64,000 nucleotides of DNA from Streptomyces sp. NBC_01217. GTDB lineage: Bacteria > Actinomycetota > Actinomycetes > Streptomycetales > Streptomycetaceae. The position numbers were made by a program, and so were the translations under genes. The stretch is taken from positions 3,596,001 through 3,660,000 of the forward strand of contig NZ_CP108538.1 in the NCBI RefSeq assembly GCF_035994185.1. Direction: 5' to 3'. Below the pieces are notes generated by a model that had not been told where the DNA came from, ran no database searches, and saw nothing but the letters and a program-made list of their open reading frames with translations. This document shows, piece by piece, positions 28,748-37,601 of this stretch. Within the stretch, counting starts at the first letter, position 1, and the number at the start of each line of letters is the position of its first letter.

Positions 28748-31700
28748 TGACCGTTTTGGGGTAGAGGCGCTTCAGGCGGAGTTCCTGGGATTCGCGCAGC
28801 TCGACCGGGGCGAAGCGGATGTTCGGGCCCTGGAGCACGATCTCGCCGACGCCGCAGGCGCGGGAGAGCATGCGCAGGCCGGCGACCAGGAGGAGGTTCT
28901 CGACCGGTTCGGGGAGCTTGCCGTAGCGGTCGGTGAGTTCCTCGCGGACGGCCCTGATGTCGTCCTCCGTGTTGGCGGAGGCGATGGCGCGGTACGCCTG
29001 GAGGCGCAGCCGCTCGCCGGGGGCGTAGTCGTGGGGGACGTGGGCGTCGACCGGGAGCTCGATCTTGACCTCCAGGGGCGCTTCCTCCTCGACGCCGCCT
29101 TCGAGGGAGGCCCGGTAGTCGGCCACCGCCTCGCCGACCATGCGTACGTAGAGGTCGAAGCCGACGCCCGCGATGTGGCCGGACTGTTCGCCTCCCAGAA
29201 GGTTTCCGGCGCCGCGGATTTCGAGGTCCTTCATCGCCACGTACATGCCCGCGCCCATCTCGGTGTGCTGGGCGATCGTGGCCAGGCGCTCGTGGGCCGT
29301 CTCGGTGAGGGGCTTCTCCGGCGGATACAGGAAGTAGGCGTAGCCGCGCTCGCGGCCACGGCCGACGCGGCCGCGCAGCTGGTGGAGCTGGGAGAGACCG
29401 AAGTTGTCGCCGCGCTCCACGATCAGGGTGTTGGCGTTGGAGATGTCGATGCCGGACTCGACGATCGTCGTGGAGACCAGGACGTCGAACTTCTTCTCCC
29501 AGAAGTCCACCACCACCTGCTCCAGGGACTGTTCGGACATCTGGCCGTGTGCGGTCGCGATCCGCGCCTCGGGGACGATCTCGCGCAGGCGGGCGGCGGC
29601 CCGGTCGATCGACTCGACGCGGTTGTGGATGTAGAACGCCTGGCCCTCACGGAGCAGTTCACGGCGGATCGCCGCGCCGATCTGCTTCTCCTCGTACGGG
29701 CCGACGAAGGTGAGGACCGGGTGGCGCTCCTCGGGAGGCGTGGTGATCGTCGACATCTCGCGGATGCCCGTCACGGCCATTTCGAGCGTACGGGGGATGG
29801 GCGTCGCGGACATGGTGAGGACGTCCACGTTGGCGCGGAGCTTCTTCAGCTGCTCCTTGTGCTCGACGCCGAAGCGCTGCTCCTCGTCGACGATGACCAG
29901 GCCCAGGTCCTTGAACTTCGTCTCGGAGGAGAAGAGGCGGTGGGTGCCGATGACCAGGTCGACGGAGCCCTCGCGGAGTCCTTCGAGAGTCGACTTGGAC
30001 TCGGAGTCGGACTGGAAGCGGCTCAGCGCCCTCACGTTGACCGGGAATTGGGAGTAGCGCTCGGTGAACGTGCCGTAGTGCTGCTGGACCAGGAGGGTGG
30101 TGGGGACGAGGACGGCGACCTGCTTGCCGTCCTGGACCGCCTTGAAGGCCGCCCGTACCGCGATCTCCGTCTTGCCGTAGCCGACGTCGCCGCAGATCAG
30201 CCGGTCCATCGGGACGGACTTCTCCATGTCCTCCTTGACCTCGGCGATGGTGGTGAGCTGGTCGGGCGTCTCCGCGTACGGGAAGGCGTCCTCCAGTTCG
30301 CGCTGCCAGGGGGTGTCGGGGCCGAAGACATGGCCGGGGGCCGCCATCCGCGCCGAGTACAGCTTGATCAGGTCGGCGGCGATCTCCTTGACGGCCTTCT
30401 TCGCGCGCGCCTTGGTCTTCGTCCAGTCGGCGCCGCCGAGCCGGTGCAGGGTGGGCGCCTCGCCGCCGACGTACTTGGTGACCTGTTCCAGCTGGTCGGT
30501 CGGGATGTACAGACGGTCGCCGGGCTGGCCGCGCTTGGCGGGGGCGTACTCGACGAGGAGGTACTCGCGGGTGGCGCCCTGCACGGTGCGCTGCACCATC
30601 TCGATGTAGCGGCCCACACCGTGCTGTTCGTGGACGATGTAGTCGCCGGTCTCCAGCGTCAGCGGGTCGATCGTCTTGCGGCGGCGGGCCGGCATCCGGC
30701 CCAGGTCCTTGGTCGCGGTGCGCTGACCCGTCAGGTCCGTCTCGGTCAGGACGGCGAGCCTGAGCGCCGGGTCGACGAAGCCCTGGTCGATCGCGCCGCA
30801 CGAGACATGGACGAGGGACGGGGAGATCTCCGCCAGGTCCGCGTCGAGGCGGGCGGCGATGCCCTCGCCGCTCAGCACCTCGACGGTACGGGAGGCGAGC
30901 CCCTGGCCCTCGGTGACGTACACCGTGCGCCAGCCGTCGGCGATCCAGCCCTTGGTGTCGGCCAGCGCGCGGGCGGTGTCGCCGCGGTACGTCTCGGGAG
31001 CGTGCATCGAGAGTTTGAGGGTGTCCTCGTCGAGCTCGTCGTCCGCGGCGAACGGGGAGACCGACCACCACATCATCTCCAGCTCGCGGGCCCGGTCCCG
31101 GACGTCCGCGATGCCCCACAGGGAGGCCGCGCCGACATCGATCGGGGCCTCGCCGCCGCCCGCGGTCGCCGCCCAGGACGCCTGGAGGAACTCCTGGCTG
31201 GTGGCGACCAGGTCCGCCGCCCTGGTACGGACCCGCTCAGGGTCGCAGACCAGCGCCATCGAGCCCTTCGGCAGCACGTCCAGCAGCAGTTCCATGTCGT
31301 CGACGAGGACCGGGGCGAGGGACTCCATGCCCTCCACCGCGATCCCCTCGGCGATCTTGCCGAGCAGTTCGCCCAGCTCCGGGTGGAGCTCGGCGAGCGC
31401 GGCGGCCCGCTCGCGCACCTCGTCGGTCAGCAGCAGCTCACGGCAGGGCGGTGCCCACAGCCCGTGCTCGGCGATCTCCAGCGACCGCTGGTCGGCGATC
31501 TTGAAGTAGCGGATCTCCTCGACGTCGTCGCCCCAGAACTCCACCCGAAGGGGGTGCTCCTCGGTCGGCGGGAAGACGTCCAGGATGCCGCCGCGCACGG
31601 CGAACTCGCCGCGCTTCTCGACCAGTTCGACCCGGGAGTACGCGGCTGCCGCCAGCGCCTGGACCGTCTTGCCGAGGTCGGCGCTCTGCCCGATGCGCAG

Positions 31701-32150
31701 CGCTACGGGTTCCAGGTCGCCCAGCCCCTTGACCTGCGGCTGGAGCACGGAACGAACCGGTGCGACGACCACGTTGACCGGACCGGTCTCCGGGTCGTCC
31801 TTCCGCGGGTGCGCCAGGCGCCGCAGCACGGCGAGGCGGCGGCCCACGGTGTCGGAGCGGGGCGAGAGCCGCTCGTGCGGCAGGGTCTCCCAGGACGGGA
31901 ACTCGGCGACCGTGTCCGGCGGCAGCAGGGTGCGCAGCGCGGCCGCGAGGTCCTCGGCCTCCCGGCCGGTCGCGGTGACGGCGAGCACGGTGCGCCCGGT
32001 CTCACGGGCCAGCGCGGCCACGGCGAAGGGCCGGGCGGCGGACGGGCCGACGAGGTCGACATGCATCCGGTGACCGTCGGCGGCGGCCTTCACCGCTTCG
32101 GAGAGTGCCGGGTCACGTACGACGACATCCAGCAGGCCGTGCAGGCTCAT
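28620..32150 (-). CDS. mfd: Transcription-repair coupling factor Mfd
   Basis: 1176-residue ATP-dependent translocase that removes stalled RNA polymerase and recruits UvrA. The start is ATG 32150 (MSLHGLLDVVVRD). The order is the standard one. The UvrB-homology module spans about 1-350 (EFPSWETLPHERLSPRSDTVG, RGGILDVFPP). The RNAP-interacting domain is about 495-560 (GDYIVHEQHGVGRYIEM, EYAPAKRGQPGDRLYIP). The RecG-like motor (about 590-960) has GDVGYGKTEIA, IGTHRLF, DEEQRFGVEHKE, MSATPIPRTL, VESGIDISNANT and QLRGRVGRGRERGYAY. The D7 domain is C-terminal. It converges on the ATPase pseudogene, whose extended frame overlaps the mfd 3' end. Confidence 0.97.
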   Translation of the reverse strand: MSLHGLLDVVVRDPALSEAVKAAADGHRMHVDLVGPSAARPFAVAALARETGRTVLAVTATGREAEDLAAALRTLLPPDTVAEFPSWETLPHERLSPRSDTVGRRLAVLRRLAHPRKDDPETGPVNVVVAPVRSVLQPQVKGLGDLEPVALRIGQSADLGKTVQALAAAAYSRVELVEKRGEFAVRGGILDVFPPTEEHPLRVEFWGDDVEEIRYFKIADQRSLEIAEHGLWAPPCRELLLTDEVRERAAALAELHPELGELLGKIAEGIAVEGMESLAPVLVDDMELLLDVLPKGSMALVCDPERVRTRAADLVATSQEFLQASWAATAGGGEAPIDVGAASLWGIADVRDRARELEMMWWSVSPFAADDELDEDTLKLSMHAPETYRGDTARALADTKGWIADGWRTVYVTEGQGLASRTVEVLSGEGIAARLDADLAEISPSLVHVSCGAIDQGFVDPALRLAVLTETDLTGQRTATKDLGRMPARRRKTIDPLTLETGDYIVHEQHGVGRYIEMVQRTVQGATREYLLVEYAPAKRGQPGDRLYIPTDQLEQVTKYVGGEAPTLHRLGGADWTKTKARAKKAVKEIAADLIKLYSARMAAPGHVFGPDTPWQRELEDAFPYAETPDQLTTIAEVKEDMEKSVPMDRLICGDVGYGKTEIAVRAAFKAVQDGKQVAVLVPTTLLVQQHYGTFTERYSQFPVNVRALSRFQSDSESKSTLEGLREGSVDLVIGTHRLFSSETKFKDLGLVIVDEEQRFGVEHKEQLKKLRANVDVLTMSATPIPRTLEMAVTGIREMSTITTPPEERHPVLTFVGPYEEKQIGAAIRRELLREGQAFYIHNRVESIDRAAARLREIVPEARIATAHGQMSEQSLEQVVVDFWEKKFDVLVSTTIVESGIDISNANTLIVERGDNFGLSQLHQLRGRVGRGRERGYAYFLYPPEKPLTETAHERLATIAQHTEMGAGMYVAMKDLEIRGAGNLLGGEQSGHIAGVGFDLYVRMVGEAVADYRASLEGGVEEEAPLEVKIELPVDAHVPHDYAPGERLRLQAYRAIASANTEDDIRAVREELTDRYGKLPEPVENLLLVAGLRMLSRACGVGEIVLQGPNIRFAPVELRESQELRLKRLYPKTVIKPAVHQILVPRPTTGKIGGKPVVGRELLAWTGEFLATILGS

Positions 32151-32588
32151 GAAGGGCTTCCGTCCGGGTAACGAGGGCGAGGTCTGACAGCCGGCTGCTG
32201 CCAGGGGGCAACGCGAAGGACCCGACACGTCTCACGGGCCGGGGTGTTTCCCAGCGTACGACTCCCCTGTGACAGCCGCGTGCGCAATCCGGCCAGCGGG
32301 TCGGCTCGGGGCGCGGGCGACGGGAGCGGACGACGGGGAGTCGCACCGTCCGGCGCCCGTCCGGCGCCGCTCGTCGTCGGCCACGCACCATTCATCTCCG
32401 TGATCCCACACAGTTGCGTCCCGGACCGTCACAGAAATGTCCCCAGCGTCTACGCTTTGGTCAAGATTCCACAAACAGTTGCACGGGTAGTGAGTACGGC
32501 AGCCGTCGACCGGCACTCACGGGCGATCCCCGGAAGTGCGCGGCCGCGCATGGACCAGGCAGCGAGGGCACACGTGGGCGAGAACGAG
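32151..32588. other. Intergenic region between mfd and the cluster regulator
   Basis: These 438 bases separate divergent mfd and the LuxR-type regulator. They presumably hold both promoters. I see no further gene and no clear operator, and the open frames present are short and lack recognisable content. Confidence 0.4.
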
Positions 32589-33572
32589 ATGTCGATATTC
32601 GGGGTCTCGGAGACCGAGGAAGAGATCTACCGGCACTTCCTGCGCAACCCCGGCACCGCCACCGACGATCTGCACCTCCTGCTGCACACCGATCCACAGC
32701 TCGCGCGCTCGTGCGTCGACCGGCTCCAGGAGCTCGGACTGCTCCACCCCGAGGGCACCGACCTGCGCATCTTCCCGACAGACCCCGAAGTCGCGCTGGC
32801 CCGGCTGATCGACTTACGGCTGCACACCCTCCACCAGGAGCTGCAGCGCGTCACCCGGTCCCGCCATGTCATCGACGGTCTACGCGCGGAGCAGGGGACG
32901 CGAAGACCCCCGCCCCCGGGCATCGAGCAGCTGGAGGGGCTCGCGCAGATCCGTAACCGGATCGACGACCTCGCCTTCTTCGCCCGGGACGAGATCCTCT
33001 CCGTGGAGCCGTACACCAAGCTGTCGCCCGAGAACATCGCCCGCTCCCGCCCGCTGGACCTGCGATGCCTGCGGCGCGGCGTGCGCATCCGCAACGTCGT
33101 CGCACAGGCCGCGCTGCGGGACCCGGCGACCGCCGCCTATCTGCGGGAGCTCGCCGAGCACGGGGCCTCGATCCGGGTCACGGCGCACGCCGCCGAGCGG
33201 CTGCTGGTGTACGACCGCAAGGCGGCGCTCGTACCCCTCGATCCGCACAACACCTCGCGCGGCGCGCTGCTCGCCCACCGCAGCGGTCTGGTCTCCAACA
33301 TCATCGCCCTCTTCGAGAAGATCTGGGACCAGGCGGACGATCTCTCGCAGGCGATCGGCGCGGACACCGCGGTGTCGGACGCCGGCCTGTCGGAGACCGA
33401 ACGGCGGGTGCTGGTGTCGATGTGCACCGTCGGCAAGGACGAGGCGGGCGCCCGTGAGTTGGGCGTCTCGGTGCGGACCTACCGGCGGCACGTCGCCGAC
33501 CTGATGCAGAAGCTCGGCGCGGCCAGCCGGGCTCAGGCGGCGCTGCTGGCCCGGGAACGCGGCTGGATCTGA
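32589..33572 (+). CDS. LuxR-type HTH regulator with TrmB-like N-terminus (TTA codon)
   Basis: 327 residues from the ATG at 32589 (MSIFGVSETEEEIYRHFL); an in-frame ATG at 32550 is an alternative. The N-terminus is a TrmB/winged-helix-like segment (NPGTATDDLHLLLH, RSCVDRLQELGLLH). The middle part resembles phospholipase-D-like sensor regions of this Streptomyces family (LAHRSGLVSNIIALFEKIW). The C-terminal LuxR domain is LSETERRVLVSMC, ELGVSVRTYRRHVADLMQKL. Codon 76 (32814-32816) is TTA, rare in Streptomyces and read only by the bldA tRNA, so production should be developmentally gated. Placed at the edge of the RiPP cluster, it is probably a pathway regulator. Confidence 0.85.
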   Translation: MSIFGVSETEEEIYRHFLRNPGTATDDLHLLLHTDPQLARSCVDRLQELGLLHPEGTDLRIFPTDPEVALARLIDLRLHTLHQELQRVTRSRHVIDGLRAEQGTRRPPPPGIEQLEGLAQIRNRIDDLAFFARDEILSVEPYTKLSPENIARSRPLDLRCLRRGVRIRNVVAQAALRDPATAAYLRELAEHGASIRVTAHAAERLLVYDRKAALVPLDPHNTSRGALLAHRSGLVSNIIALFEKIWDQADDLSQAIGADTAVSDAGLSETERRVLVSMCTVGKDEAGARELGVSVRTYRRHVADLMQKLGAASRAQAALLARERGWI

Positions 33573-33599
33573 ACCGGGCCGCGGGGCGCCTGCGTGTCC

Positions 33600-33887
33600 T
33601 CACCGCTTCTCCTCCGCCCAGCCCTCCAGTGCCCGGTCGGCGAGGGCACTGGAGACGGCGCGGCGGACCGTGCGGGGATCGACGGCGGGGTCCAGGGCGA
33701 TGCGCAGGGCGATCCGGTCGGGGCCCACGAACCGCGGGGTGCAGGCCCAGTGGGCGGGGAGCAGGCTCAACAGGCGTACGACGGTGGTCTCGCCGGTCGG
33801 CGCGGTGCTGTCCCGGCGGACGGTGACCATGTCGACATGGGCGGGGTTGGCGCGGGGCGGGGGCTGCGGAGGATCGGGGTGGGTCAT
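33600..33887 (-). CDS. Small hypothetical protein coupled to the M20 peptidase
   Basis: 95 residues from the ATG at 33887 (MTHPDPPQPPPRANP), overlapping the stop of the M20 gene by four bases. After a proline-rich start, the rest (VDMVTVRRDS, TTVVRLLSLLPAHWACTPRFVG, RIALRIALDPAVDPRTVRRAVSSAL) has the strand-helix rhythm of a small ferredoxin-like alpha/beta domain. I do not recognise the family. Its coupling to the peptidase and closeness to the precursor suggest a RiPP accessory role, which is inference. Confidence 0.6.
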   Translation of the reverse strand: MTHPDPPQPPPRANPAHVDMVTVRRDSTAPTGETTVVRLLSLLPAHWACTPRFVGPDRIALRIALDPAVDPRTVRRAVSSALADRALEGWAEEKR

Positions 33888-35149
33888 GTCGTGTCCCCTT
33901 CCCGGGTCAGCACCTGTCCGGCGGCCGACGCCATCGCCGTGATCCCGGCAGGCAGCGCGGTACGGACGTCCGGGGCGAACTCCGGGGAATGGTTGGGCGG
34001 CACGTGCGTCCCGCCGTCCCGTGCCGCGCGCCACTGCCGTACCCCGCTCACGCCGAGCATCCAGTACACCGTCGCCACGCCCCGGGAGCCGAACCACGAG
34101 AAGTCCTCGGTGGCCGTGAGGGGGCCGCAGTCCGTGACGCGTTCCGGTCCGAACAGCGCCTCGTGCGCCCCGCGTACGGACGCGGTGGCGGCGGCGTCGG
34201 TCAGCAGGGCGGGCGAGCGGGCGGTGACGGTGAAGTCCGGATCCCTCGGGCAGCCGGACGCCGCGCATTCGGCCCTCACGATCCGCAGCGCGGCGGCCGT
34301 CATGCGGTCGAGCACCGGATCGGACAACGCCCTCATGCACAGGGTGAGTTCGGCCGTGTCCGGGATCACGTTGCCGCGCTCCCCGGCCCGCAGCGTTCCG
34401 ACGCTCAGCACCGCGTGCTCGGCCGGTGCGGTCTCCCGCGAGACGACGGACTGGAGCCGCAGGACGGTGGCCGCCGCCGCGAGGACCGGGTCGACGGCGA
34501 GGTGCGGGGTGCCCGCGTGGCCGCCGCGGCCGTACAGGGTGACGTCCACCGCCGCGCCGGCCGCCATCAGCGGGGTGCGGAAGTCCGCGGCATGCGCGAG
34601 GGTTCCCGCGGGTGCGGGCGAGGTGTGCTGGGCGAGGACCACGTCCGGCGTCCCGAACCGCTCGTACAGCCCGTCCGCCAGCATCTGCCGCGCCCCGGTC
34701 AGGGTCTCCTCGGCGGGCTGGCCCACCACCAGGACGGTGCCGCGCCATGCGGAGCGTGTCCGGGCGAGTTCGGCCACCGCACCGGCGACCGCGGCGAGAT
34801 GGAGGTCGTGTCCGCAGGCGTGCATCACACCGGGCACGGTGCTCGCGTAGGCGAGGCCGGTGCGCTCGGTGACCGGGAGCGCGTCGAGTTCGGTGCGGAG
34901 CATGACGACCGGACCCGCCCCGTTGCGCAGGACGCCCACGAGTCCGTGGCCGCCGCCGACCTTGCGGGTGACCGTGCAGCCGCTCGCCTCCAGATGGGCG
35001 GCGAACCGGTCGGCGGTGCGCCTCTCGGCCCCGGAGAGCTCCGGGTGTGCGTGCACATCGAGGTAGAGCTCGATCGCGCTGCGCAGGATCTCCCGCGGAA
35101 CATCACCGAGCGGGGGCGGGGATTCGGGCGGGGTGGGGGTCTCCTTCAT
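33884..35149 (-). CDS. M20-family amidohydrolase/peptidase of the RiPP cluster
   Basis: 421-residue dinuclear-zinc hydrolase of the M20D (hippurate hydrolase/IAA-amino-acid hydrolase-like) group. Metal site blocks are MHACGHDLHLAA and GQPAEETLTGARQML. The lid/dimer domain includes LYGRGGHAGTPHLAVDPV and VIPDTAELTLCMRAL, and LTATEDFSWFG and VPPNHSPEF complete the site. No signal peptide is present, so it is cytoplasmic. It is transcribed away from the precursor gene across a 215-bp shared promoter region. A peptidase trimming the leader or the mature product is plausible, and detoxification of acyl-amino acids is an alternative. Confidence 0.88.
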   Translation of the reverse strand: MKETPTPPESPPPLGDVPREILRSAIELYLDVHAHPELSGAERRTADRFAAHLEASGCTVTRKVGGGHGLVGVLRNGAGPVVMLRTELDALPVTERTGLAYASTVPGVMHACGHDLHLAAVAGAVAELARTRSAWRGTVLVVGQPAEETLTGARQMLADGLYERFGTPDVVLAQHTSPAPAGTLAHAADFRTPLMAAGAAVDVTLYGRGGHAGTPHLAVDPVLAAAATVLRLQSVVSRETAPAEHAVLSVGTLRAGERGNVIPDTAELTLCMRALSDPVLDRMTAAALRIVRAECAASGCPRDPDFTVTARSPALLTDAAATASVRGAHEALFGPERVTDCGPLTATEDFSWFGSRGVATVYWMLGVSGVRQWRAARDGGTHVPPNHSPEFAPDVRTALPAGITAMASAAGQVLTREGDTT

Positions 35150-35230
35150 GGCATCTCACCTCGTTCCGCCGGGCGGGTTCGGCCTCTTCCGTGAGCCTGC
35201 GCCGCCCCGGCCTCAGAAATTCGGCGTTCC

Positions 35231-35298
35231 GCTGTCATCGGGTGCCAGCGATCTGACAGCGAAAGCGCGGCCGATCTGACAGCGGCCCCCGCTCCAAT
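35231..35298 (+). promoter_or_regulatory. SARP-like heptad repeats and -10 box before the precursor gene
   Basis: TGCCAGC (35243-35249) and TGACAGC (35254-35260) start 11 bp apart. A second exact TGACAGC (35277-35283) begins 23 bp after the first, and an inverted GCTGTCA is at 35231. Nine bases after the last heptad comes TCCAAT (35293-35298), a fair -10 box with no -35 box. Direct heptads about one or two helical turns apart, just ahead of a -10, are the recognised layout of SARP activators. The cluster encodes a SARP (50276-52132). Binding is inferred. Confidence 0.55.
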
Positions 35299-35364
35299 GG
35301 CTTCACCCACAGGGGAACAGCGCCGGAACAACCGGCCGGTCCCCACGACCCGAGGGAGAACACC

Positions 35365-35541
35365 ATGGCCCCGAAGACCGAGCTCGCCACTCTCGCCGAC
35401 GAGATCCTGGAGCTGGAGTCGGAGACCTTCGAGATCTCGGACTACTCGGACGCCGCGGAGGTCGTGCTCGCCGCTTCGACGTCCTGCTCCTCGACGTCGA
35501 CCTGCTCCAGCACCACCAGCACCACCTCCTGCTCCGCCTGA
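35365..35541 (+). CDS. RiPP precursor peptide with Ser/Thr/Cys core
   Basis: 58 residues, ATG at 35365 with GGGAGAA eight bases upstream. The leader is acidic (MAPKTELATLADEILELESE, then TFEISDYSDAAEVVLAA). Its EISDY motif recalls, from memory, the leaders of thiostrepton and nosiheptide precursors. The likely core is residues 38-58: 10 Ser, 7 Thr, Cys at 41, 47 and 56, and a final Ala58. It begins STSCSSTSTC and ends TTSCSA. Every residue but the last can be cyclised to an azole or, for Ser and Thr, dehydrated. The core boundary is inferred from the AA-S junction. It lies between the M20 operon and the convergent modification operon, isolated by a 17-bp hairpin terminator. Confidence 0.88.
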   Translation: MAPKTELATLADEILELESETFEISDYSDAAEVVLAASTSCSSTSTCSSTTSTTSCSA

Positions 35542-35563
35542 GCCGGTCGCACACCCCGCACGT

Positions 35564-35606
35564 CCGCAGGCCCTCTTCGCGGCGCGAACGCGAAGGGGGC
35601 CTGCGG
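35564..35606. terminator. Strong bidirectional hairpin after the precursor gene
   Basis: A 17-bp stem, with one G-T pair, starts CCGCAGGCCC at 35564. Its partner ends at 35606 and the loop is 9 nt. It lies between the precursor stop (35541) and the convergent YcaO stop (35625) and would end both transcripts. Confidence 0.8.
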
Positions 35607-35624
35607 CCGTTGCGTCCGTGCCGG

Positions 35625-37601
35625 TCACGGGAAGGGGTGCGGGACGCGCTTGACCGCGGACTCCGGAAGGTCCTCGCCCCGCCGTCCCGCCGCCCGCAGC
35701 GCCGTCCGCAGCCGGGGCATCAGCAGGGCGCGCTGCCTGCTCCAGCCGAAGTCCAGCGGCAGGAGGCCAGGGACGAGGGCGGCGACGGTGTGCAGGCCCA
35801 TCCGGCGCTGCTCGGGGGTGGTCTGATCGACCGCGATGACGTCGTGCCCGGCGGCGGTGAGCCGGTCGCGCAGCAGGTTCAGGTCGTCCAGCAGGTCTCC
35901 GGTGCGGGGGCGCTGCGGCTCCCAGTCAGCGAAGGTCTCGGCGAGCGGGAGTACGGCGACGGGGTTCAGGTACTCCTTCGCGTGCTCGGTCATCGCGGGA
36001 AGCCCGTAGAGCTGGGCGTGGTCCTTCAGCTGCCGCACGAGAGTGAAGTCCTCGGCCATGGCGGCGAGTTCACCGTGGCGTTCGGCGACCTGGCGGGGCA
36101 GGTGCGGAATGTAGGTGAGGACTTCGGACAGGGCCGACTCGACCGTGCTCTCCGGGTCGAATCCGGCGGCGGCCGCGAACGACAGCGTCCCCGGCCCGCC
36201 GTCCCTGCGCACCGCGAGGGCCGTGACGACGGGGACGCCCAGGTCCATCCGTGTGTCGAAGGCATGGACGTCGTAGCCGTGCAGCGCCGCCCGGTCGGTC
36301 ATCGTGCGGACGGCCGGGGAACGGCAGCTCGTGAGGTCGATCGCGGTGAGCGGAACGCGGCCGTGCCAGGCCAGGAGGAAGGCGTCCCGTTCGATGATTT
36401 CCAGGAGCCCGTAGAGGATGGCCTCCTCCGGAGCGGCGCCGGTGGCACAGCCGTTGGAGCATTCGAAGACGAAGTTGTCGGCGTCGGTCCCGGAGCTGTA
36501 GTGGGCGAGCCTGGCGGGTACCAGGAGAGGGCGGTCGTCGCGCAGGGAGTGCCCCCACACCCATGGAATGGGCCGGTCCGGGTCGAACGGGGAGACCATG
36601 GGGTCGCTCGCGTACGTCTCGGGGGCGTAGAGACCGCAGTCGGCGGGGTCGAGCGCGTGGTCGGCCAGCCGGGTGTGGGCGCCGACGACGGGTGAGGTGC
36701 CGCGTCTGCGCGTGGTGCCCGCGTACCGCTCCAGGCCCTCCAGGTGGGCGAGGGTGCGGCTGGTGCCGTAGCTGTTGGCCTGGCCGCTCCAGGTGACGTC
36801 GTTGAGGCCGGCGTGACCGCGTACGAAATGGCTGCCCGCGACCGGTGCCGTGGTGGTGGACGTCGGGTTGATCCGGATGTCGGAGCCAAGAGCGCCGCAC
36901 ACCGGGTTGGCGAGGGCCGCGAGCGGCAGGGGGTAGGAGGCGAGGGTGCGCAGCCGGTAGCCGTCCGGGTCGGGTTTGGGCGCGGGGCGCAGGACCATGC
37001 GGGCCGAGGCGGCGGTGTCGGGGACCTCGTGGACGCAGGAGGGGCAGAGGGGTTCGGGCAGGAGCGGGAACGTCGCGGTGGCGAGGGTCACCACGTCGAG
37101 CCGGGTGACCCGGGGCAGGGCGCGGTCGGCCGGGGTCGCGTCGGGGGTGTCGTGGCCGCCGCCCAGCACGGCGCGGTAGAGGGCCCAGACGGCGTCGACC
37201 GCGTAGTCGGTGAGGACCGGCCAGTGGGCGGCACCCTGCGGTGCGTGGCCGAGCTCCAGGGCCTCGCGCTCCGAGCGGCTGCGCAGCCGCTGCCAGCGCA
37301 TGGCCAGGCACTGCCCGCAGACGGTGGTGCCGGGCTCACCGCCCCAGGGCCCGATCAGCACGGCACGGGCGGTGAGCTGGATGTTGGCGGGCGGGCGGGT
37401 GTCCGCGTACGGGTCGGGGAGGCCGTGGCCGAGGGTGTCAGCCGCGCCGAGGGGGACGACGAGCGGGGCGGGCAGGGACGGCGGCGCGGACAGCTTCCCG
37501 TATCGGAGGGTCAGTTCCCGCTGGAGGTCGGCGCGGGCCGCTTCCAGTGGGCTCTCGCCGCGCACGGGCGGGGTCGTGGCGATGGCGGCGGCGGTCGTCA
37601 T
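35625..37601 (-). CDS. YcaO cyclodehydratase 1 (zinc-domain/YcaO fusion)
   Basis: 658 residues that should use ATP to cyclise Cys/Ser/Thr of the core to azolines. The N-terminal part (about 1-235) is a reduced partner domain with zinc ligands Cys95, Cys98, Cys186 and Cys189 (CGQC, CPSC). The YcaO domain follows: LAHLEGLERYAG (Glu288, Glu291), SNGCATGAAPEEAILYGLLE and IIERDAFLLAW (Glu404, Asp406), the ATP/Mg site. The chain ends PHPFP, the proline-rich C-terminus typical of azoline-forming YcaO enzymes. It lacks the RRE leader-binding domain, which is on the separate ThiF-like protein. The start at 37601 overlaps the permease stop by four bases. It is one of two complete YcaO genes in the cluster. 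Confidence 0.92.
   Translation of the reverse strand: MTTAAAIATTPPVRGESPLEAARADLQRELTLRYGKLSAPPSLPAPLVVPLGAADTLGHGLPDPYADTRPPANIQLTARAVLIGPWGGEPGTTVCGQCLAMRWQRLRSRSEREALELGHAPQGAAHWPVLTDYAVDAVWALYRAVLGGGHDTPDATPADRALPRVTRLDVVTLATATFPLLPEPLCPSCVHEVPDTAASARMVLRPAPKPDPDGYRLRTLASYPLPLAALANPVCGALGSDIRINPTSTTTAPVAGSHFVRGHAGLNDVTWSGQANSYGTSRTLAHLEGLERYAGTTRRRGTSPVVGAHTRLADHALDPADCGLYAPETYASDPMVSPFDPDRPIPWVWGHSLRDDRPLLVPARLAHYSSGTDADNFVFECSNGCATGAAPEEAILYGLLEIIERDAFLLAWHGRVPLTAIDLTSCRSPAVRTMTDRAALHGYDVHAFDTRMDLGVPVVTALAVRRDGGPGTLSFAAAAGFDPESTVESALSEVLTYIPHLPRQVAERHGELAAMAEDFTLVRQLKDHAQLYGLPAMTEHAKEYLNPVAVLPLAETFADWEPQRPRTGDLLDDLNLLRDRLTAAGHDVIAVDQTTPEQRRMGLHTVAALVPGLLPLDFGWSRQRALLMPRLRTALRAAGRRGEDLPESAVKRVPHPFP

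Noticed and set aside
28542..32171. A 1209-residue open frame on the plus strand
   Set aside because: It is the antisense shadow of mfd, whose helicase motifs on the minus strand are unambiguous. The plus-strand translation has the Val/Asp/Gly/Arg-rich composition of a high-GC shadow frame.
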